The translations under genes were made by a program, and so were the position numbers. Shown here in pieces: positions 59,470 to 64,000 of a stretch of DNA of 64,000 nt. Position 1 is the first letter of the stretch. The number at the start of each line of letters is the position of its first letter. The DNA is from Aromatoleum toluclasticum ATCC 700605 (GTDB lineage Bacteria; Pseudomonadota; Gammaproteobacteria; Burkholderiales; Rhodocyclaceae): positions 62,001 to 126,000 of the forward strand of contig NZ_KB899504.1 of the NCBI RefSeq assembly GCF_000378245.1. Reading direction: 5' to 3'. The notes beneath the pieces were generated by a model. The model was not told the DNA's origin, ran no database searches, and was given only the letters and a program-made list of their open reading frames with translations.

Positions 59470-60552
59470 ATGCGGAGCTCTGCCGACGATCGGGCCGCTT
59501 CGGCCGGTCATAGGCCTGTCGTATTGCCGGAAACGATCGAGCAACAGCTTGAAGGAACCCCGTTTCAGTCGATAGGCGGCGATATGCAAGTGACAACAGA
59601 TTTCATGAACTGGGAAATGGTCGAACGCGATCAGTTTGGGCGCGTGGTTGGCCTTGCGACGCAAGTCGGGGGAAAGACGCGCGGCCTTCCGGTCTATCGC
59701 GTCCTTGCTCCGGTCGACGGTTCTCCCGCCTCGTTGGCGGCCCTGCGCGTCGCCGCCAGCATGGCCGGCCGCTCGGCTGGATCGGCCCTCCACGTGTTGA
59801 ATGTGCAGACCATTATCGGCAACACGAGTGACGACGATACGCTGATGGACGCCGGACTCGCCGATACGGAGGATGCGCGCCGGATTCTCGGCGAGGCAGA
59901 CGGGCGTTATCACCTGCAGCTCACGGTGGGCAATCCCGCCGAGGCGATCCTCGCCTACGCTCGCCGGCAGCGCATCACGGAAATCGTCATGGGCGCGGAT
60001 GGCGCCGGCAGCGTGGCGTGCGCACTGCTCGGTTCGGTCGCGTTGGAGGTGCTGGAAAGCACGGACATTGCGGTGACGTTGGTCAAATCGCGACACCGTG
60101 CGAGGCCATTCGCTGAGGGCACGGGTGATCTGCTGGTTGTCTGTGACGGTTCAGCTGGGTCTCTGCGGGCGCTGCAACACGCACTCGAACATACGGGCAA
60201 GCTGACTGATGGGCCGCGAATTCATCTGCTCAATGTGCACAGGGCCGATGACGGACCGTTCCTCGGCCGACCGACAGCAAGGGATGCGGACATTCGCTCC
60301 GGCGACCGTGAGCGGGCGTTTCAGGCTGGTGATGCCGCGCTGCGCACACTCGATGCAGCCCGAGCCAACTATGAGGTCCATGTCGCACAGGGAGACCCCG
60401 TGGACAAGATTCTCGAGCTTGCAACGAGCATCGACTGCGGCCGCATTGTCATGGCCTCGCACGGTCTCGGCTGGTTCGCGGGTCTCACGGCCGGCTCGAT
60501 TTCGTGGAGCGTGCTGTACCGCACGGTCATCCCGATCACGCTGGTCAAGTAG
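59470..60552 (+). CDS. Tandem universal stress protein (Usp)
   Basis: The product has up to 360 residues; an internal Met at 59584 is an alternative start that removes 38 residues with little homology. Two Usp domains (about 75-205 and 215-360) are seen: VLAPVDGSPASLAALRVAAS, MGADGAGSVACALLGSVALE and MASHGLGWFAGLTAGSISWS. The phosphate-binding glycines are partly degenerate in both. It is the third Usp of the cluster. Confidence 0.85.
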   Translation: MRSSADDRAASAGHRPVVLPETIEQQLEGTPFQSIGGDMQVTTDFMNWEMVERDQFGRVVGLATQVGGKTRGLPVYRVLAPVDGSPASLAALRVAASMAGRSAGSALHVLNVQTIIGNTSDDDTLMDAGLADTEDARRILGEADGRYHLQLTVGNPAEAILAYARRQRITEIVMGADGAGSVACALLGSVALEVLESTDIAVTLVKSRHRARPFAEGTGDLLVVCDGSAGSLRALQHALEHTGKLTDGPRIHLLNVHRADDGPFLGRPTARDADIRSGDRERAFQAGDAALRTLDAARANYEVHVAQGDPVDKILELATSIDCGRIVMASHGLGWFAGLTAGSISWSVLYRTVIPITLVK

Positions 60553-60832
60553 CGATGCGAGACCGCCCCGATAAACTCAGTTTGCGATGGTCTCGAACGA
60601 CTGAGCAATGAATGTCGGATACCCGCAATCGCTTCGGCGCCTTTCACGCGGATCGGCGCGTGCGATCCTGCGGCTAAGTCACTACGAGCCATTGCGGGAG
60701 TATTCGCGCGAAACGATGGCCTGCCATACGGAGTAGGTGCTCGCATGCCGCTGCCGGACACCCATCGTGCCGCCAGCCCCACCTGAGGAAGCTGCCGGCA
60801 TACCCGATGCCGTGCGGACAAGGGATTTAAGC

Positions 60833-61711
60833 ATGGATCTGACCCGAGATTTCGTTCGCGCCAAGAGTCCCTGTGCCAATGGCTTCCGTTGGTTCCTGCG
60901 CCACTATGGGGGCGGTGGAAACTACCAGGAACTGCTCGACGCGCTGGTGGCCGACAATCGTGTGGCTGACGCGTGCTGGCTGATGGACCAGTTCGGTCCG
61001 ACGGATGCGGTGCTGGTCGTCGACAGCATCGATGCCAACGCCCTCGTGTATCCCGGCACGATCGAGGTGCGCGGCGATATCGACGTGGGCGACGTACTGC
61101 GTGTCGGGCGCTCGCTCCGGGTGGGAGGGAGCATCCGTGTCGGGCGGGAAATTGTTGTCGGAGGTGACCTTCGTGTCGCCGGACATGTTCGCGCCGCCGG
61201 CCGTGTCGGGGTGGGCGGCGACATGCGCGCAAGCTGGGGTGTCGATGCCGGCGGAGACATCGCCTGCGGCGGCGACCTTCGGGTGGGTCGGGACCTGTAT
61301 TGCCGCGGCGCGCTCGATCTTGCGGGGAATGCGGGCACCGGCGGGGACCTCGTTGTGCAGGGAACAATCTCGTGCGCCAAGAACCTGCGCACTGGGGGCG
61401 ACATTGCCGGAGATGACCACATCCGGGCAGGGCACGGCATCGAAGCGAGAGCCTCCATTCGCTGCGGCCGACATCTCGAAGCTGGCTGGGGAATCCGCGC
61501 GGGCGCGACGATTCTCGCCGATGGTGCGATCCAGGCAGGAGAAAGCATCCTTGCCGGCGGGGAAATCTGCGCCGGCAGCGGTTACGGTATCTTCGCCGGC
61601 CTAAGCGTTCCCAAGGATGCCTGGGAAAGCTGCGCGAAGGTGCAGGCGAGCATACCGCCCCGAAGTCTCATGAGCGGCTGGTGGGAGGGCGCCGCTCGAG
61701 CGGCCCTCTGA
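60833..61711 (+). CDS. Beta-helical repeat protein (bactofilin-like) with N-terminal domain
   Basis: The product has 292 residues from the ATG at 60833, with AGGGA about 10 bases ahead. Residues 1-60 form a compact helical domain (CANGFRWFLRHYGGGGNYQE, DACWLMDQFGPTDAVLVVDS). Residues 65-260 consist of about thirty short repeats of the type GGDIRVGR, with Gly/Asp/Val every six residues, predicting a left- or right-handed beta-helix as in bactofilins. It is likely a structural or scaffolding protein. No membrane segment is present. Confidence 0.75.
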   Translation: MDLTRDFVRAKSPCANGFRWFLRHYGGGGNYQELLDALVADNRVADACWLMDQFGPTDAVLVVDSIDANALVYPGTIEVRGDIDVGDVLRVGRSLRVGGSIRVGREIVVGGDLRVAGHVRAAGRVGVGGDMRASWGVDAGGDIACGGDLRVGRDLYCRGALDLAGNAGTGGDLVVQGTISCAKNLRTGGDIAGDDHIRAGHGIEARASIRCGRHLEAGWGIRAGATILADGAIQAGESILAGGEICAGSGYGIFAGLSVPKDAWESCAKVQASIPPRSLMSGWWEGAARAAL

Positions 61712-61836
61712 TTCCCTTTCCGCAGGCCCGATCAAATCGGAGTCGCGGTCACTATCTCGGAAACACCGGCCACACCCTTCTCGGAATCAGCGGTCACGTT
61801 GGGTCGGAATCCGCACTGGGCGGATACAATTCAGAC

Positions 61837-62742
61837 ATGCAAGATCTGAATTTGATGGCGATCTACGCACACGTAGTGGCGAGCGGAAGCTTCTCCGCGG
61901 CGGCCCTCCGCCTCGGCACGTCACGTTCGGCGGTGAGCAAGGCGGTGGCGAAGCTCGAACATTCGCTCGGCGTGCGTTTGCTCCACCGCAGCACTCGTCA
62001 TCTGAGCGTCACCGAGGTCGGAGCTGTCTTTGTCGAGCACTGCAACCGCATCGTCGAGGAGATGGTGCAGGCCGAGCAGGTGGCGAGCAGTCTGCATGCG
62101 CAGCCGCGCGGTACCCTTCGCGTCGCCGCGTCGGTAGCCTTCGGGACGCTGCATGTTGCGCCAGCCCTTGCGGACTTCCTCGGTCGATACCCCGATCTGG
62201 ACGTCGACATGACCATATCCGACCGCAGCATAGATCTCGCTGAAGAAGGATATGACGTCATCGTGCGCGTGGCGAGCGAACTGCCACTGTCCGTTGTCGC
62301 ACGTCAGCTCGCCCCGGTACGGCGCAAGCTCTGTGCGACGCCGGAGTATTTTGCGCGGCACGGCCTGCCACGCATCCCGCAGGATTTATCCCGCCACAAC
62401 TGTCTGGACTACACGCACTCCGGTGAGCAGGGACTCTGGCGCTTCACCGGACCGGAGGGCGAGATCGCGGTGCCCGTGGCCGGCCGCTTGCGCATCAATG
62501 ACGACGAGGCGCTGTCCCAGGCCGTACTCGGGGGGCTCGGGCTTGCGTTGCTGCCGACCTTCATCATCGGAAGAGATCTGCAGGCCGGCCGCCTGTGCGC
62601 CGCGCTGTCCGAGTACATCCCCGTCGAACGCCATGTATACGCCCTTTATTTGCCGACCCGGCACCTGCCGGCCAAGGTCCGTACATTCATAGACTTCCTG
62701 CTCGAGCATATCGGTCCAGACCCCTATTGGGACGAGGAGTGA
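61837..62742 (+). CDS. LysR-family transcriptional regulator
   Basis: The product has 301 residues from the ATG at 61837. The HTH (FSAAALRLGTSRSAVSKAVA KLEHSLGVRLLHRSTR) and effector domain (about 90-295) are intact, ending DPYWDEE. It is of the common CrgA/DsdC-like type. The effector is unknown; the next gene is not obviously a target. Two broken relatives lie at 33065 and 58485. Confidence 0.92.
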   Translation: MQDLNLMAIYAHVVASGSFSAAALRLGTSRSAVSKAVAKLEHSLGVRLLHRSTRHLSVTEVGAVFVEHCNRIVEEMVQAEQVASSLHAQPRGTLRVAASVAFGTLHVAPALADFLGRYPDLDVDMTISDRSIDLAEEGYDVIVRVASELPLSVVARQLAPVRRKLCATPEYFARHGLPRIPQDLSRHNCLDYTHSGEQGLWRFTGPEGEIAVPVAGRLRINDDEALSQAVLGGLGLALLPTFIIGRDLQAGRLCAALSEYIPVERHVYALYLPTRHLPAKVRTFIDFLLEHIGPDPYWDEE

Positions 62743-62784
62743 ACCGCCGGATCACGCGAGGCGAGGCACCAAACCCTGGGCTGC

Positions 62785-63340
62785 CTGACGTTGAAGCTCC
62801 GTCCGGCCATCTGCCGGTCGCCCTAGGTTCGAGGCAGGAAGCAGGTCATGCCCTGGCCGGGCACGAGCTCGACGTTCTGCGTCTCCAGGCGGATCAACTC
62901 GCCGCTTCGGAGCCCGCGCCAGAAACCCAGGAGCAGTAGTAGCGCCTTGTCACGTGTGTGGCGTCGTTGCGCGATCGCTCCCTGGGTCCCGATCGCGTGG
63001 TCCAGCGATGTAACGGCGTGGGACAGTTGGCCAATCTGTAGCGGCACCGCCTGACGGGTTTGCGGCGGATGCACGGTTTGAATGCCCTTCATGGTCTGTC
63101 GTGCCAAGGGGGCCTTGGTAGGATCGGCTAAGCCGTGATCCTGGTGCCAGCGCGACAAGGCTGCGAGGCGTTGGCGCAAGGTCGCGATGGACTGCTGGTC
63201 GGCATGCTGCGCCAGATAGCGCGCGATGCCGTCCGCGCTCGCCGGCAGGAAAGCGCCCCATTCCACCTCGAAGTGGCGCACGGCGGAGGCGCAGCTGCGG
63301 CGCGTATTGGCGCGTGTACGTAGACATCGACCACATTCAT
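62785..63340 (-). pseudogene. Tyrosine recombinase (integrase), truncated remnant
   Basis: The minus strand encodes the N-terminal core-binding domain and first part of the catalytic domain: FEVEWGAFLPASADGIARYL, HGLADPTKAPLARQTMKGI and LLLLLGFWRGLRSGELIRLE with the first catalytic Arg. A TAG at 62823-62825 follows FLPRT, after which GDRQMAGRSF continues briefly. The remaining catalytic residues (HxxR and Tyr) are lost, and the extreme N terminus is frameshifted. Confidence 0.8.
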
Positions 63341-63539
63341 GGCAGCGCCCTCCCGATCGGCTCAAGCATGGCGGGGCGGACCTCGATGTCGTTCATGTTC
63401 TTATGCGCCGACCTTTCGCCACTGGCCACGATCTTCTGGGTGAACCCGATCACGGGCACTGACGTTTCTACCCGCTGCCTACGGCCCAGCCGACACCCAC
63501 CTGCTGCTATTGCCACGCGCGTACACCTGCTTTACCTGC

Positions 63540-63785
63540 CGGCTCGGCCAGCAGCGCTACCGGACCTCCGGCCTCAACTTGGTGACGGCGGCCATCGTGC
63601 TGTGGAACGCGGTCTGGCCACGAAGGCACTGCATGGTCCCGCTGCCACGCCGTTGCAGTACCTGGCGCCGCTGGGCTGGGAGCACATCGACCTGATGGGC
63701 GATTACGTCTGGCCCAGCAGCGAAAAGTTGGCGCGGCGACGTTCAGGCCGCTACGGCCCCTGCAACCGGCTTCGCGTTGGCTAAA
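63540..63785 (+). pseudogene. Tn3-family transposase, C-terminal scrap
   Basis: Three frames in turn encode the end of a Tn3-type TnpA: RYRTSGLNLVTAAIVLWNAV, then LQYLAPLGWEHIDLMGDYVW, then FRPLRPLQPAS. At least two frameshifts separate them. It meets the 3' end of the flavin-oxidase-like gene at 63781, so a Tn3-type element once ended here. Confidence 0.8.
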
Positions 63786-63999
63786 GCTGGAGTTCGACCC
63801 GTTCGACTTCGATCACCAAGGCGCCGCGCGCCCACGGAAAAGCGGTCTTGACGCGATCGGCCAGATCGCCCTCGCTGACCAAGGCACCGGTGCCATGCAG
63901 CAGACAGCCCTGACCCGGGCCGTGGCTGCCCTGCACCGCGCGCGAAGCTGCGAGCACCTGCACGCGGGAGTTGCGTTGCAGGTTTTCCTCGGTCTTGCG
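63781..63999 (-). CDS. Pyridoxamine 5'-phosphate oxidase-like protein, C-terminal part
   Basis: The frame enters from the right edge and ends at 63781. It reads RKTEENLQRNSRVQVLAASR, QGSHGPGQGCLLHGTGALVS EG and the ending WARGALVIEVERVELQL, which fits the C-terminal half of small FMN-binding split-barrel proteins. The start lies outside the window. Function within this broad family is unknown. Confidence 0.65.
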   Translation of the reverse strand, partial: RKTEENLQRNSRVQVLAASRAVQGSHGPGQGCLLHGTGALVSEGDLADRVKTAFPWARGALVIEVERVELQL

Positions 64000-64000
64000 G

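Overview
The window reads as high-GC (about 65%) chromosomal DNA of a betaproteobacterium, probably Rhodocyclales-like (Azoarcus/Thauera/Aromatoleum type). This is inferred from the mix of a PhaR-type phasin promoter, H-NS, NsrR, a cbb3-like oxidase, group-2 Mrp antiporter, Usp-rich stress genes and KfrA; no rRNA or tRNA gene was recognised to confirm it.

Left part (1-13,300): a copper/heavy-metal block. The 3' part of a Met-rich multicopper oxidase and a membrane protein are followed by a MerR-type promoter (20-bp spacer). It drives thirteen tightly packed co-directional genes: two HMA metallochaperone-like proteins, a P1B ATPase with an unusual YPC motif, two CcdA/DsbD-like membrane proteins, an outer-membrane-type protein, an NHL propeller, a two-permease MacB-like ABC exporter, a periplasmic protein, a MerR regulator and a glutaredoxin-like protein. 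A decayed merA-merE remnant lies just downstream on the other strand.

Middle left (13,300-34,200): an accessory, much-rearranged region. It holds kfrA with a duplicated 3' end, two HU/IHF-like proteins, H-NS, an IS30 element, a fresh IS1595 insertion with an 8-bp target duplication, scars of IS256 and IS5-like elements, an orphan DUF2384 antitoxin, a divergent XRE/Cys-rich pair, a PDDEXK nuclease pair, a phasin with a well-formed operator, a metacaspase-hydrolase operon, and an mqsRA module followed by a broken fic gene.

Middle right (34,200-46,600): respiration and nitrosative stress. NsrR plus a PAS protein are divergent from a cbb3-like oxidase/NO-reductase-like cluster (N, O, cytochrome c, Sco, membrane protein). 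Then come sdhC-sdhD-sdhB without sdhA, a Crp/Fnr regulator, 7Fe ferredoxin, hemerythrin-like protein, a di-haem cytochrome, and a sigma factor/ferritin-like/cytochrome c/phosphoesterase operon. NsrR-like half-sites precede both the oxidase cluster and sdhC.

Right part (46,600-64,000): a complete group-2 Mrp Na+/H+ antiporter operon (A-B fused, C, D, E, F, G) with a 12-G tract before mrpA. It is followed by three tandem-Usp proteins, a P2-type cation ATPase, an Rnk-like protein, two small proteins, a beta-helical repeat protein, a LysR regulator, and at the edge a broken integrase, a Tn3 transposase scrap and a partial flavin-oxidase-like gene.
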